Counted from the first letter of the stretch, positions 52,446-61,774 are shown. The stretch: 64,000 bases of DNA from Lachnospiraceae bacterium (GCA_028689655.1 JAQVCT010000005.1:1-64000), one strand, 5' to 3'. The notes: a model not told the origin generated them from the sequence alone. Numbers and translations: made by a program.

Positions 52446-53134
52446 ATCATATTTCCTTCCGATATATTGAAAACTTTATCACAGATTCCATCCATAAATT
52501 CTAAGTCATGGAAAATCCCAATCATGCTTGTCTTTTTATCTTTTAATTTTATCAGCATATCCTTTACCAGCATCTTGGTCTTATTATCCAGAGAGGCTGT
52601 AGGCTCATCCAGTAACATCAGCCGGGGATGGGTTACCATGGTATGTGCAAGGTTCAGACGCAGACGCTCACCACCGGAAAAGGTATTAGGATATAAATCC
52701 CACAAATCCTCAGCCAGTCTGAAATAAAACAGCATATCTTTTGCATCCTTTTCTGCCTGTTCTTTTGGTGTGCCAATTTCCAATAAAGCATTCATAACAT
52801 GTTCCTTTGCCGTAGTTCTTGGCATTACATTTAAGAACTGGGAAACATAGCCAATTTCGTATTTTCTTAAATACAGCATTTCCCTTTCACTTGCTTTAGT
52901 CAAATCTAACTTTCCAAAAGCAGAACTATTATAGATGATATTTCCCTGAGTAGTAAGATAGGTACGGTTGATACACTTTAATATGGTGGATTTTCCTGCT
53001 CCGGAAAGTCCTACGATTCCGATAAACTGGCCTTCCTCCAATGTAAAATCAATATCATGACAGGACTTTATTTCTTTTCCCGCATTGTGAAGATAAAAAT
53101 TCTTAGTCAAATCTTCTATTCTTAGTATTTCCAT
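52442..53134 (-). CDS. phnL: C-P lyase system ATP-binding protein PhnL
   Basis: 230 residues. ABC-type ATPase without a membrane partner: Walker A GLSGAGKST, signature FSGGERLRLNLA, Walker B LMLLDEPTASLD and switch His in GIFHD. The beginning (LRIEDLTKNFYLHNAGKEIKSCHDIDFTLEEGQF) is that of PhnL. PhnL is needed with PhnG, H and I for loading methylphosphonate on ATP. In this operon it follows phnM instead of phnK, and overlaps phnPP. Confidence 0.93.
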   Translation of the reverse strand: MEILRIEDLTKNFYLHNAGKEIKSCHDIDFTLEEGQFIGIVGLSGAGKSTILKCINRTYLTTQGNIIYNSSAFGKLDLTKASEREMLYLRKYEIGYVSQFLNVMPRTTAKEHVMNALLEIGTPKEQAEKDAKDMLFYFRLAEDLWDLYPNTFSGGERLRLNLAHTMVTHPRLMLLDEPTASLDNKTKMLVKDMLIKLKDKKTSMIGIFHDLEFMDGICDKVFNISEGNMI

Positions 53135-53152
53135 TCCGGCACCTGCCTCCTA

Positions 53153-54322
53153 TTATCTTCTATACTCCACTCGTGAAGTGGTTCTTCCGTCTACCAGAAT
53201 ATGTGTAATGACTGGATAATGATCCAGTTCATCCACAATTAACAAGTCTGCCTTTTTTCCTGCCTCAATAGAACCATATTTGTCATCTATGCGCATGGCT
53301 TTAGCAGGATTCAGGGTTGCTCTGTTTACCAGTCCCGGAAGAGCACAGTTATATTTTTTGTGCATAATGAAAATGCTGTGCAAAATAGCCTGAGGAAAAT
53401 AATCAGAACAAATAATGTCAGCACAGTCTGCGCAAATAGCATCCGCAGCAGACATATTTCCTGAATGGGAACCGCCTAGGAGTACATTAGGTGCTCCTAC
53501 AACAGTATAAAAGCCCATATCATGAGCTGCCTTTGCGGTCTTTTCATTAATAGGAAATTCACTGATATCTACACCAATATGCTTGTTAATTTGGAGTTTT
53601 TTGATGGTGTCATCATCATGAGAAGCAACCGTTATCTCATATTTGTGAGCCAGTTCGCATAATTCTTTCAACTGGGCAAAAGATAACATCTCTTTTTCTT
53701 TATGGTATTCCAGTATCTTTTCGATTCCCTCTTCTTCAATTTCTTTTCCATGATGTTTTTCAATGGTTTCCTGATATATCTGTAAATCACGATATTGTCC
53801 CTGTCCCGGAGAATGGTCCATAAAGGAAATTTCATGTATCAGATGTTCTTCTATCAGGGCTTTTGCTATATCGTAAGCTGCCAGATTATCAATCTCTATA
53901 CGCAGGTGAAAACGATGATGAATCAGGTGGTTTCTCTCATGAATATCCTGAACCAGTCTTGCCATCTTCTCAACGCTTTCTCTTGTGCGCAGAGGACTTT
54001 TTCCGAAAAACTCATCTTTATAAAGGGAAAAGGAATGATAAATAGTGGTAATTCCCAGATTTAAAAGTTCTCTTTCACATTCTTTAAGTGCCAGTTCAAA
54101 ATCTATCTGTGCCGTTGGGCGGGGAAGAATAAACTGTTCTATCTTATCAGAGTGAACATCTATAAATCCCGGAATAATATATCTGTTATGAGCATCTATA
54201 ACCTTGTCTGCCTCTCCATTCCATTCACAGATATCAGAAATAACGCTGTCCTCAATGAGAATGGTCTTTCCTTCAATGATTTCTTCAGGAGTGACAATAA
54301 GTCCGTTTTTTATGGCTATCAT
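53153..54322 (-). CDS. phnM: Alpha-D-ribose 1-methylphosphonate 5-triphosphate diphosphatase PhnM
   Basis: 389 residues, amidohydrolase superfamily. It removes pyrophosphate from ribose 1-methylphosphonate 5-triphosphate. Metal-site motifs PGFIDVHSDKIEQ (about residues 51-63), MDHSPGQGQYRD (about 169), VASHDDDT and GAPNVLLGGSHSGNMSAADA are PhnM hallmarks. It lies between phnK and phnL. The usual E. coli order phnK-L-M is changed here to K-M-L. Confidence 0.95.
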   Translation of the reverse strand: MIAIKNGLIVTPEEIIEGKTILIEDSVISDICEWNGEADKVIDAHNRYIIPGFIDVHSDKIEQFILPRPTAQIDFELALKECERELLNLGITTIYHSFSLYKDEFFGKSPLRTRESVEKMARLVQDIHERNHLIHHRFHLRIEIDNLAAYDIAKALIEEHLIHEISFMDHSPGQGQYRDLQIYQETIEKHHGKEIEEEGIEKILEYHKEKEMLSFAQLKELCELAHKYEITVASHDDDTIKKLQINKHIGVDISEFPINEKTAKAAHDMGFYTVVGAPNVLLGGSHSGNMSAADAICADCADIICSDYFPQAILHSIFIMHKKYNCALPGLVNRATLNPAKAMRIDDKYGSIEAGKKADLLIVDELDHYPVITHILVDGRTTSRVEYRR

Positions 54323-54336
54323 ATCTTAAAATCCTC

Positions 54337-55170
54337 CTAGAGTAATGAGTGAACCAGCTGCTGCGTATAAGCATGCTGCGGGTCTTCCAAAATCTGATCC
54401 GTAAGTCCACTTTCAATTATTTTACCGTCGAGCATAACTATGGTTCTGTCTGCCAGCATTCTGATAACCGCAAGGTCATGGGAAACTAACAATACCGAGA
54501 TTCCAAATTCAGCTATAATTTTACGAATCAAATCCAGAACCTTGGCCTGTACGGATAAATCCAGTCCTGTGGTTACTTCATCCAACAATAATAAAGAAGG
54601 ATTATTAGCCAGTGCCTTGGAAATCTGTACTCTTTGCTGCATGCCGCCCGAAAAATTCTTAGGTGCCTCACTCATTCTGGATGTAAGAATTTCTACCGCG
54701 GTCAGCAATTCTTTTGCCCTCTCTGTCATCTGGCCTGCATTTCTGCTTCCGGCTGCAATGATTTTTTCTGCAATATTGGCTGCTGCAGAATAATCCATTC
54801 TAAGACCCAGGATGGGATTCTGATAAACCATACCCATGATATTGTTTTTAATGGTTCTTTTTTCAGCCGAACTTGCCATCCATATATTTTTTTCACCTTT
54901 ATAATAGTCACTTAAATATGCCTGACCTTCGGTGGGTTCTACATCAAAATAAATACTCTGCATCAAAGTAGACTTGCCGGAACCGCTTTCTCCTACAATT
55001 CCCAGAATTTCTCCTGGAAAAACATCCAGGCAAATATCATTGGCCGCCCATACTGTTCCGCAAGCACTGCAGCGGTTTTTTTCAAGATGTGCGGCACAAA
55101 GTGGACACCCATCCCCATAATGTACTGTCAGATTTTTCACACTAAGTACCGGTTGTTCTGTTAATGGCAT
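54337..55170 (-). CDS. phnK: C-P lyase system ATP-binding protein PhnK, with cysteine-rich insert
   Basis: 277 residues. ABC ATPase that docks on the PhnGHIJ core: Walker A GESGSGKST, signature FSGGMQQRVQISKAL, Walker B LLLLDEVTTGLD, and switch His in VSHD. Compared with E. coli PhnK it has an extra segment after the first strand, CPLCAAHLEKNRCSACGTVW (residues 19-38), with four cysteines in two CxxC pairs, likely a zinc ribbon. I cannot say how widespread this is. It overlaps phnJ by 10 nt. Confidence 0.93.
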   Translation of the reverse strand: MPLTEQPVLSVKNLTVHYGDGCPLCAAHLEKNRCSACGTVWAANDICLDVFPGEILGIVGESGSGKSTLMQSIYFDVEPTEGQAYLSDYYKGEKNIWMASSAEKRTIKNNIMGMVYQNPILGLRMDYSAAANIAEKIIAAGSRNAGQMTERAKELLTAVEILTSRMSEAPKNFSGGMQQRVQISKALANNPSLLLLDEVTTGLDLSVQAKVLDLIRKIIAEFGISVLLVSHDLAVIRMLADRTIVMLDGKIIESGLTDQILEDPQHAYTQQLVHSLL

Positions 55171-56000
55171 TTCATGCGTACCTCCTTACAATAAGATGTA
55201 TCCGAACATTGATAATGCTTTTCACCTGTATCTGAATCAAACATTTCATCCAGATAAGTATTCTCGTTTCCGCACAGTCTGCACTTTTTACCCTTAAAAC
55301 TTTCCTTTTCAAAAGGAACATCATCAAAAGCCAGAGAGGTAACCTTTGTATGTGGTGGAATGGCATAGATTTTTTTCTCTCTGCCGGCGCCAAACAAATA
55401 CAGACACTGGGAATCATTCAATTTCGGATTGTCAAACTTGGGGATAGGACTGGGATTCATGATATACCTGTTTTCAACCATACATGGATATTCTGTTCCA
55501 ATGGTAATTTTTTTGTATTTGATTAAACTTTCATATAACTGCAGCCAGATAGGTGCATAATCCTTTTCTGCGTGCATTTTTTTGGTTACTTCTTCCCTTG
55601 GCTCTACGATTCTTAAAGGCTCCGGAATTGGCACCTGCAGTACCAGAATCTGGTCGTTTTTCATAGGTATCTCCGGAACTCTGTGACGGGTCTGAATGAT
55701 ACTTGCTTCTCTGGTATCAGTAGTTGTAGGAACATCAGTGCAGAGACGTACAAATTTTTTGATATTAACAGCATTTACACTGTCATCACTACCCTGATCA
55801 ATTACCTTTAAAGTATCCTCCGGTCCAATTAACGACAAGGTAATCTGGATACCGCCTGTACCCCATCCTCTTCCTATGGGTAACTCTCTGGAACCAAAAG
55901 GCACCTGATAACCAGGAATTGCTACTGCTTTTAATATGCTTCTTCTGATTTCTCTTTTTGAGCCTTCATCCAGAAACGCATAATTGTAATTTTTATTCAT
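55161..56000 (-). CDS. phnJ: Alpha-D-ribose 1-methylphosphonate 5-phosphate C-P lyase PhnJ
   Basis: 279 residues, the radical SAM enzyme that breaks the C-P bond, releasing methane from methylphosphonate and 5-phospho-ribose 1,2-cyclic phosphate. The cysteines C240, C243, C265 and C271 match the E. coli set C241, C244, C266 and C272 that binds the cluster and forms the thiyl radical. The conserved glycine of IPGYQVPF is G30. The start at 56000 gives MNKNYNYAFLDEGSKREIRR, the family opening; the frame open upstream lies within phnI. Its beginning overlaps phnI by 8 nt. Confidence 0.97.
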   Translation of the reverse strand: MNKNYNYAFLDEGSKREIRRSILKAVAIPGYQVPFGSRELPIGRGWGTGGIQITLSLIGPEDTLKVIDQGSDDSVNAVNIKKFVRLCTDVPTTTDTREASIIQTRHRVPEIPMKNDQILVLQVPIPEPLRIVEPREEVTKKMHAEKDYAPIWLQLYESLIKYKKITIGTEYPCMVENRYIMNPSPIPKFDNPKLNDSQCLYLFGAGREKKIYAIPPHTKVTSLAFDDVPFEKESFKGKKCRLCGNENTYLDEMFDSDTGEKHYQCSDTSYCKEVRMKCH

Positions 56001-57057
56001 TATCCTTCCTCCTGGTTTTTCTAACCGCATCAAGTTTTGACTGAAATGTAACATAATGAGGTAATTTCAGATGGGAAATAAATCCGTTCATTTCCAGACA
56101 ATCACCATGCATTAAAACAAATTCATCACTCTGAGTAGGATAATCTCCGCCATGGTCCAATTCTCTGTCGATGACGGCCATAGCGATGGCTTTATTTTCA
56201 TTTCGTCCATAAACTGCTCCGTATCCGCAGGCAAGTTTTAACTGGTCCTTATCATCTGCCTGATTAAAAGCCTCCACCTCGGTAATTAATATCTCCCCGA
56301 TATAAATACTTTCTTCATTATCCAGCAAATACGGAATCTCCAGTTCCACATAACCTGTGCGAAGTTCTCCAACTGTGGGATGCACCTGACCAAACCCTCT
56401 TAAAACAGAGTAAGCCAGTCCTGAGATAAAGCCGGTATCTGCACGAGTCAGCGTCTGTAAGCGGGCACTTCTTGGTGACGGAAATTCCAAAAGATTTTCC
56501 GTCACATCAAAAGGCGCTTCATTATTTTCTTCAAAAGTGTCAATTAGACCCTCTTCTTTTAATCCATCTGATACACGATTACAGAAGTGAACCTTTTCAG
56601 GAGTTTCCTCCGCCAGTTTTTTTTCACTTTCTTCATATAATGCGGCTGCATCTTCATGCTCTAAATCAAAATCAATGAGTCTGTGGGTATAATCGTAAGT
56701 GGCTCCTAAAATTTGTCCGCCCTGTATATCCTTAAATGCCGCAGAAATTCTCCTTATGATTCTCATATCTTTTGTATTAACAATATTGGTGTAATAGGTA
56801 CGTTTTAAAGTGGAACGATAAGCACGAAGTAAGAAAACTGCCTCTTCTGTAGAGCCTTCACACTGTTTTAATGCCAGCGCAGCATATTCTTTTGAATATA
56901 ACCCTGCTTCACTCATTACTTTATCCACAAGAAGAGCCATTTTATTTTGAATGGTCTCAAGTTCTAAGTCCTTTTTACTTCCGCTCCGATAATATTTTAA
57001 TAATGCAATACTTTCTTCAATGGCTTCTTCGCCACCTGATACCGCTACGTATGCCAT
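55993..57057 (-). CDS. phnI: C-P lyase core subunit PhnI
   Basis: 354 residues. With PhnG and PhnH it forms the complex that replaces the adenine of ATP by a phosphonate. The family stretches YVAVSGGEEAIEESIALLKYYR at the start, MRIIRRISAAFKDIQGGQILGATYDYTHRLIDF in the middle, and TLTRADTGFISGLAYSVLRGFGQVHPTVGELRTGYVELEI are clear. DHGGDYPTQSDEFVLMHGDCLEMNGFISHLKLPHYVTFQSKL closes it. Slightly shorter than E. coli PhnI at its end. Confidence 0.96.
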   Translation of the reverse strand: MAYVAVSGGEEAIEESIALLKYYRSGSKKDLELETIQNKMALLVDKVMSEAGLYSKEYAALALKQCEGSTEEAVFLLRAYRSTLKRTYYTNIVNTKDMRIIRRISAAFKDIQGGQILGATYDYTHRLIDFDLEHEDAAALYEESEKKLAEETPEKVHFCNRVSDGLKEEGLIDTFEENNEAPFDVTENLLEFPSPRSARLQTLTRADTGFISGLAYSVLRGFGQVHPTVGELRTGYVELEIPYLLDNEESIYIGEILITEVEAFNQADDKDQLKLACGYGAVYGRNENKAIAMAVIDRELDHGGDYPTQSDEFVLMHGDCLEMNGFISHLKLPHYVTFQSKLDAVRKTRRKDNE

Positions 57058-57632
57058 TATTTTTCCTCCATTAATGTAAGTCTTGGTATACAGAATAGAT
57101 TTCCTTCTTTTGATACAAAGATAAAATCAATCCCTTCCGGATATTCGTAAAGCTGTCTGTCTCTTTGTAATATTGCCTGCCTTACAGTCCCTGATGTGTG
57201 AAATTCTACTATACCAGGCTGACCAGCCCCATATAATTTCAAACAGCACTCATCCGTATCTTCCTGTAATGCAATGATGGTTGCACAGCGGTGAGGGTCT
57301 GCAAGTGTTCCTGACTTTGCTTTTTCAATAACCTTACTTAATTTCCTACTGTCTGATACAAACAGATAATCCGCATCCTCCTCTTTTGTTTCCCTCGCAT
57401 GTGTTAGCAAGGAAATCTGAGCGGAAAGTGCTTCATCTTTACAGGTATTAAAACTAACTTCATTATCTAACAGGGTCATAGCCACAGTTAAAAGCACTGG
57501 GTTCTCACCATATAATTTGTCAGCCCATTCTTTTACAGAAATCTTTCTGGCAGGATTTGACATTGCCTCTAAAATAATTCTAAACACTTTCTGGGAATCA
57601 TAGACTTCATCAAAATTGTGTAATTTTTCCAT
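57057..57632 (-). CDS. phnH: C-P lyase core subunit PhnH
   Basis: 191 residues. Subunit of the core complex with PhnG, PhnI and PhnJ. The N-terminal stretch YDSQKVFRIILEAMSNPARK and the later LADPHRCATIIAL match PhnH. It is the least conserved subunit, so identification also rests on its place between phnG and phnI, one base overlapping the latter. Confidence 0.92.
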   Translation of the reverse strand: MEKLHNFDEVYDSQKVFRIILEAMSNPARKISVKEWADKLYGENPVLLTVAMTLLDNEVSFNTCKDEALSAQISLLTHARETKEEDADYLFVSDSRKLSKVIEKAKSGTLADPHRCATIIALQEDTDECCLKLYGAGQPGIVEFHTSGTVRQAILQRDRQLYEYPEGIDFIFVSKEGNLFCIPRLTLMEEK

Positions 57633-57639
57633 TTATAAT

Positions 57640-58059
57640 TTAACCCTCCGCACTCATAGAATGAAAATCCACCTTTGTTTTCATAAACATGGCATTTTCT
57701 TTTTCTGTTTCACAAAGCTGCTCTTTTTCCAACTGCTCTAAGGCAGCATACTGGTCGAAAATCCCCTTATTGCATGCGGCGTCGATAATAGCCATATTCA
57801 GTACCTTTTCAAAATTATCTTCCATGCTGACTGCTACACCTTTTACTCCGTCTACCTCTACGATAGCTTCGCAGATAATCACTTCTCCGATATAAAAAAG
57901 ACTTTCTTTTACCGGTTCTCTCATTTTTACCATGGAAAGGGATTTTTCCGGTTCTTTCACAATGACAATATGACAGGAATTCTTTATTGAACCTGCAAAT
58001 TCTGCTACCTTCTCCGTCTCTGCTTTTGATAATATTTTAAATAATCTCTTTTTTTCCAA
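57640..58059 (-). CDS. phnG: C-P lyase core subunit PhnG
   Basis: 139 residues, similar to E. coli PhnG (150). Family motifs: LFKILSKAETEKVAEFA at the start, REPVKESLFYIGEVIICEAIVEVDGVKGVAVSMEDN in the middle, and AIIDAACNKG. It acts in the PhnGHI complex with ATP and phosphonate. It follows the transporter genes after 18 nt and precedes phnH by 7 nt, so the operon is continuous. Confidence 0.94.
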   Translation of the reverse strand: MEKKRLFKILSKAETEKVAEFAGSIKNSCHIVIVKEPEKSLSMVKMREPVKESLFYIGEVIICEAIVEVDGVKGVAVSMEDNFEKVLNMAIIDAACNKGIFDQYAALEQLEKEQLCETEKENAMFMKTKVDFHSMSAEG

Positions 58060-58077
58060 AATCAGTTTTCCTTCTTT

Positions 58078-58965
58078 CTATTTTGCCTTTGCTTTAATCT
58101 TGGTGGATACAAATTCCAGTACAACTACAGCAATAACTACTACATAAGTCAGCAATCCCATTTCATTCAAATCAAAATAGAAACTGCCTGCCATAAACAG
58201 GTTGAATCCAATACCCCCAGCTCCTGCCGCCGCACCCATTGCCACCGCATTGGTAAAATTAATTTCAAATCTCATAAAGGTCCATGCTACCAGATAACTT
58301 CTGCTGGCAGGTACCACTGCCTGAAATACAATCTGCCAGAAATTGGCTCCGCTTGCCCGAAGTGCCTCAATAGTTCCTTCGTCTACCTCTTCTATTGCTT
58401 CCGCATAGACTTTTGTCAGATAAGCAAAACTATGAAAAGTAAGACCGATAACTGCTGCCACACTTCCAAGCCCCGCTGAAACTGCAAAAATCAAAACCCA
58501 AAGTACAGTAGGAATTGCCCTGATTAATGCCACAAAACTTTTAAATATATTGGCAACCGTCTGATTGGCTATATTCTTAGCACAAAGCAAAGAACAAAAG
58601 AATGCCAGAATGGCTCCGAAAATTGTGGAAAGAGTTCCCAGACAAAATGTCACAAATAACTGATAAAGTACACCCACCGTGGTATCTCTGGTAAGTTTTG
58701 GCTGTAAAAATACAGTTTTAATATTATGAAGTGTATCTGCAATCGCTTTTCCAAAATCAATATCTTTATAATCAAAAGTAAGAAATGCCAAAACTGTAAG
58801 CCCAAGCAGCACCATTACCAGTACGTAAATGGCTGTATTGCTCTTGCTTTTTGCCTTAATCCTAATTTTTCCGTCTCTGCCTTTTGACATAGAGTCTGAT
58901 AAATTAATTACATCTTTTAAACTGCCCAGTGTAGTAGCAATATTTGCTTCATATTGACTTATCAT
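58078..58965 (-). CDS. phnE: Phosphonate ABC transporter permease PhnE (second copy)
   Basis: 295 residues. About six membrane segments; N-terminal cytoplasmic part of about 50 residues, longer than in the first PhnE. The permease EAA-like loop is EAIEEVDEGTIEALRASGANFWQIVFQAVVPASRSYL and the family end FEINFTNAVAMGAAAGAGGIGFNLFMAGSFYFDLNEMG is clear. It probably pairs with the permease at 58962 as a heterodimer. The start overlaps that gene by 4 nt. Confidence 0.93.
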   Translation of the reverse strand: MISQYEANIATTLGSLKDVINLSDSMSKGRDGKIRIKAKSKSNTAIYVLVMVLLGLTVLAFLTFDYKDIDFGKAIADTLHNIKTVFLQPKLTRDTTVGVLYQLFVTFCLGTLSTIFGAILAFFCSLLCAKNIANQTVANIFKSFVALIRAIPTVLWVLIFAVSAGLGSVAAVIGLTFHSFAYLTKVYAEAIEEVDEGTIEALRASGANFWQIVFQAVVPASRSYLVAWTFMRFEINFTNAVAMGAAAGAGGIGFNLFMAGSFYFDLNEMGLLTYVVVIAVVVLEFVSTKIKAKAK

Positions 58966-59762
58966 TGAATCACCTTCCTAATTCTGTTTGATACTCCTTC
59001 AATAGTAATAACAAGCACTACCATGGATATAACAATCAGTCCTGCTGAGGCAAAATCCAGACGCTTGTAATAAAGGTCAAACAAATATCCTATTCCTGTT
59101 GCCGTCAACATTCCGATTAATGTTGAACTTCTTATATTTGTTTCTATCATGTATAAAACCCAGGTAATAATCTCTGTGATGGATGCCGGAATGATTCCCT
59201 GAAATACAGTCTGTATAAAAGTGGCTCCGGTAGCATCCAAGGCTTCTACACAGGAAGAACTGACTTCATCTATGGTTTCAATAAAAGCTCTTGTTAAAAG
59301 TCCAAAAGTGGTAAAAAACAGAGCAAAAAAACCTGTCAGTATGTTCTGTCCAAAAGAGAACATCAATAACATTGCCCAGACTACATCCGGTACGTTTCTG
59401 AAAAATGCAGCCACAATACGAACCAGACGATTCACAATGCCATTCACCTTTGTGGTTTTAGAACCAAGCAAACTGAAAAAGAATGCAATAATTGCGGCAA
59501 TCACCGTTACCGCTACAGAAAGAAGCGCTGTTTCAAATAATTTTTTTAGTATTTTAGGAAGTTTTGCCATGGCCGCCGCATCCGGAACCAGTTTTTCTCC
59601 CATCCAGACTATCGCTTTTGGAATAGATACCAAACCATCCCATAAATGAAACTTCGTAACTGTAGAAGCAATGAAATAAACAATCAACACTCCCACAAAC
59701 ACGATTGTATATGTAATTTTTCTTTTCTTAAATACGTTCTCCGTATCTTTGTTCAATTTCAT
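58962..59762 (-). CDS. phnE: Phosphonate ABC transporter permease PhnE (first copy)
   Basis: 266 residues with about six membrane segments. The cytoplasmic coupling loop is ETIDEVSSSCVEALDATGATFIQTVFQGIIPASITEII, and ETNIRSSTLIGMLTATGIGYLFDLYYKRLDFASAG is the PhnE family end. It forms, with the second PhnE, the channel for phosphonate uptake. It overlaps phnC by 4 nt and the second phnE by 4 nt. Two phnE genes in a row are common in Gram-positive phn operons. Confidence 0.93.
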   Translation of the reverse strand: MKLNKDTENVFKKRKITYTIVFVGVLIVYFIASTVTKFHLWDGLVSIPKAIVWMGEKLVPDAAAMAKLPKILKKLFETALLSVAVTVIAAIIAFFFSLLGSKTTKVNGIVNRLVRIVAAFFRNVPDVVWAMLLMFSFGQNILTGFFALFFTTFGLLTRAFIETIDEVSSSCVEALDATGATFIQTVFQGIIPASITEIITWVLYMIETNIRSSTLIGMLTATGIGYLFDLYYKRLDFASAGLIVISMVVLVITIEGVSNRIRKVIQ

Positions 59763-60538
59763 TGAGCATACCCCACATCTGTAATCAAATCTGATGAATT
59801 AGACTGATATATCTGATGAATCATTTCTTCACTCAACTGCTCGGGAGGTCCGTCAAATACGATTCTTCCCTCTGCCACACCAATGATTCTTTCGGAATAT
59901 TTCATTGCCACGTCTACCTGATGGAGATTGACAATACAGGTAATTTTTTTATTCCTGTTGATATTGCTTAAATGATCCATAATGGTCTTTGATGCCTTAG
60001 GGTCCAAAGAAGCAATGGGCTCATCACAGAGAATCAATTTTGGCTGCTGCATGATTGCACGTGCAATTCCCACTCGCTGCTTTTGTCCGCCGGAAAGTTC
60101 ATCACATCTTTTATATGCCTGATCAGCAAGTCCCAACTCATTGATAATTCCAAAAGCTTTTTCTTTTTCCTCTTCGGTATAATGGCCTGTCATACCACTG
60201 ATTGTGGATTTCTGGCCCAGTGTTCCATGCAGCACATTTTCGATTACGCTGAGACGGTCAACCAGATTGTAATGCTGAAATATCATACCTGTTTTAGTTC
60301 TGACTTTTCTTAATTCTTTCTTTTTCACATCAGTGATATCCTGTCCATCAAAAATAATGACACCGGAAGATGCATCAACCAGACGGTTGATGCATCTTAA
60401 CAGTGTCGATTTTCCTGCCCCTGACGGGCCTATGATAGACACGAACTCTCCCTCTTCTATGGAAAAAGAAACTTCCTGCAAAGCCTTTGTAACATTATTA
60501 TAAGTTTTGCTGACATCCTTAAATTCCAATATTGGCAT
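59759..60538 (-). CDS. phnC: Phosphonate ABC transporter ATP-binding protein PhnC
   Basis: 259 residues. Walker A GPSGAGKST, Q-loop FQHYNLVDRLSVIENVLHG, signature [14 protein letters not shown], Walker B LILCDEPIASLDP. The motif NLVDRLSVIENVLHGTLGQKST is characteristic of PhnC. It powers the PhnD-PhnE importer. AGGAG precedes the ATG; it follows phnD after 27 nt. Confidence 0.95.
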   Translation of the reverse strand: MPILEFKDVSKTYNNVTKALQEVSFSIEEGEFVSIIGPSGAGKSTLLRCINRLVDASSGVIIFDGQDITDVKKKELRKVRTKTGMIFQHYNLVDRLSVIENVLHGTLGQKSTISGMTGHYTEEEKEKAFGIINELGLADQAYKRCDELSGGQKQRVGIARAIMQQPKLILCDEPIASLDPKASKTIMDHLSNINRNKKITCIVNLHQVDVAMKYSERIIGVAEGRIVFDGPPEQLSEEMIHQIYQSNSSDLITDVGYAQ

Positions 60539-60565
60539 TTTTCGTGTTCTCCTTATTCCTTCAAC

Positions 60566-61708
60566 TTATTTGCTTAATTCTCTGATTGGGTCATACCATG
60601 AATCTTCAACCAATACAAATTTCTCGCTGCCTGCTTTTTTAAACATTCCTACATCGGATGAACCATCTGGAATAAAGATTTTTTCATTATTGGTTACTTC
60701 ATCAGAAGTAAATAAATCCTGAATTGCTTTTACATCTTCTGCACTAAGGGTTTCAGAATTATATCCGAAAGGTCCGTTTAATACAGGGGTCGACTGGATA
60801 ACAACGAAATTTTTTCCTGTTACTGTATCAAAAGGTGCTGATGCATCCGACTTAATTGTATATACAGAACCTGTTTTATTTGCTTCGCCGCCTGTGCAGT
60901 CTGCATAAGGAGCAATTTCTGTATCACAGAAAGCTGCAATATCTGCTTTTCCGGAAAGAAGGTTGAACGCTGAACCCTGGTGAGACCCACCAAATAAAAC
61001 TTCACTGAAGAATGCGTCATCGCCGCCTTCTACTAAATCATCAGCAGTAAGATTTGCCCAGTCTGCTGTAGCAGTAAAATGGGTTACGATTGCATTTGTA
61101 GGAACTTTAAATCCTGATGTAGAACTATTGGATACAAAAGACATTTTTTTACCTACAATATTGTCGATAGTATAAGTATCTCCACTCTTATAGTCACCTG
61201 CATTTTCTTCATTTACTGCCATGAAGCTGTAATAAATTGCATCATCTAAGGTTCCTGATTCTCCGGAGTTTACAAATAAAGGCATAACTGCATTATTTGC
61301 ATTCTTGGCTTCTACATAACCCTGTGCGCCGAAGAAACAAATCTGAGCAGTACCGCTTGCTAAGGATTCTATTGCAATTGCATAATCAGTTGTTAATTTC
61401 TGCTCTACTTCTTTACCTGTTGCCTGAGTAATCAATGCTGCGAACTCTTCTCTGGCTGAATCATAATCTTCTGCGGATTCATTTGGGTACCAAACCATAG
61501 TAATGGTATCTGTTGTTGTATCTGTTGTTGTATCTGTTGTTGCATCTGTTGTTGCATCTGTTGTTGCATCTGCTACTGTGTCTGCAGGTGTTGTTTCTGT
61601 TGTTGCATCATGAACTGTTGTCTGTGTTGTATCTCCACATCCTGTGAAAGAACAAACTGCCATTACTAAAACCATAGCTGTGGAAATAAGTTTAAAACTT
61701 TTTTTCAT
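60566..61708 (-). CDS. phnD: Phosphonate-binding lipoprotein PhnD
   Basis: 380 residues. Lipobox FTGC (Cys at about residue 24), a low-complexity linker with DATT/DTTT repeats (about 45-68) coded by six 12-bp units, and a PhnD-type binding domain: MVWYPNESAEDYDSAREEFAALITQATGKEVEQKLTTDYAIAIESLASGTAQICFFGAQGYVEA. The part SFVSNSSTSGFKVPTNAI holds the Ser/Thr phosphonate pocket. First gene of the operon, with Pho-box-like repeats upstream (61808-61846). The ATG at 61708 (GAGGAG 8 nt ahead) is preferred to one two codons earlier. Confidence 0.93.
   Translation of the reverse strand: MKKSFKLISTAMVLVMAVCSFTGCGDTTQTTVHDATTETTPADTVADATTDATTDATTDTTTDTTTDTITMVWYPNESAEDYDSAREEFAALITQATGKEVEQKLTTDYAIAIESLASGTAQICFFGAQGYVEAKNANNAVMPLFVNSGESGTLDDAIYYSFMAVNEENAGDYKSGDTYTIDNIVGKKMSFVSNSSTSGFKVPTNAIVTHFTATADWANLTADDLVEGGDDAFFSEVLFGGSHQGSAFNLLSGKADIAAFCDTEIAPYADCTGGEANKTGSVYTIKSDASAPFDTVTGKNFVVIQSTPVLNGPFGYNSETLSAEDVKAIQDLFTSDEVTNNEKIFIPDGSSDVGMFKKAGSEKFVLVEDSWYDPIRELSK
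61506..61577. repeat. phnD: Six 12-bp coding repeats in the phnD linker
   Basis: Units GTATCTGTTGTT (three), GCATCTGTTGTT (two) and GCATCTGCTACT (one) run in tandem and encode Asp-Thr/Ala-Thr-Thr steps between lipobox and binding domain. Length change would alter only the linker. Confidence 0.85.
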
Positions 61709-61774
61709 TTTCATTTCTCCTCTTTTTTAAAATGATAGTTAATTGTACTTTTTCCTTCGTACATCTTTTGTTTT

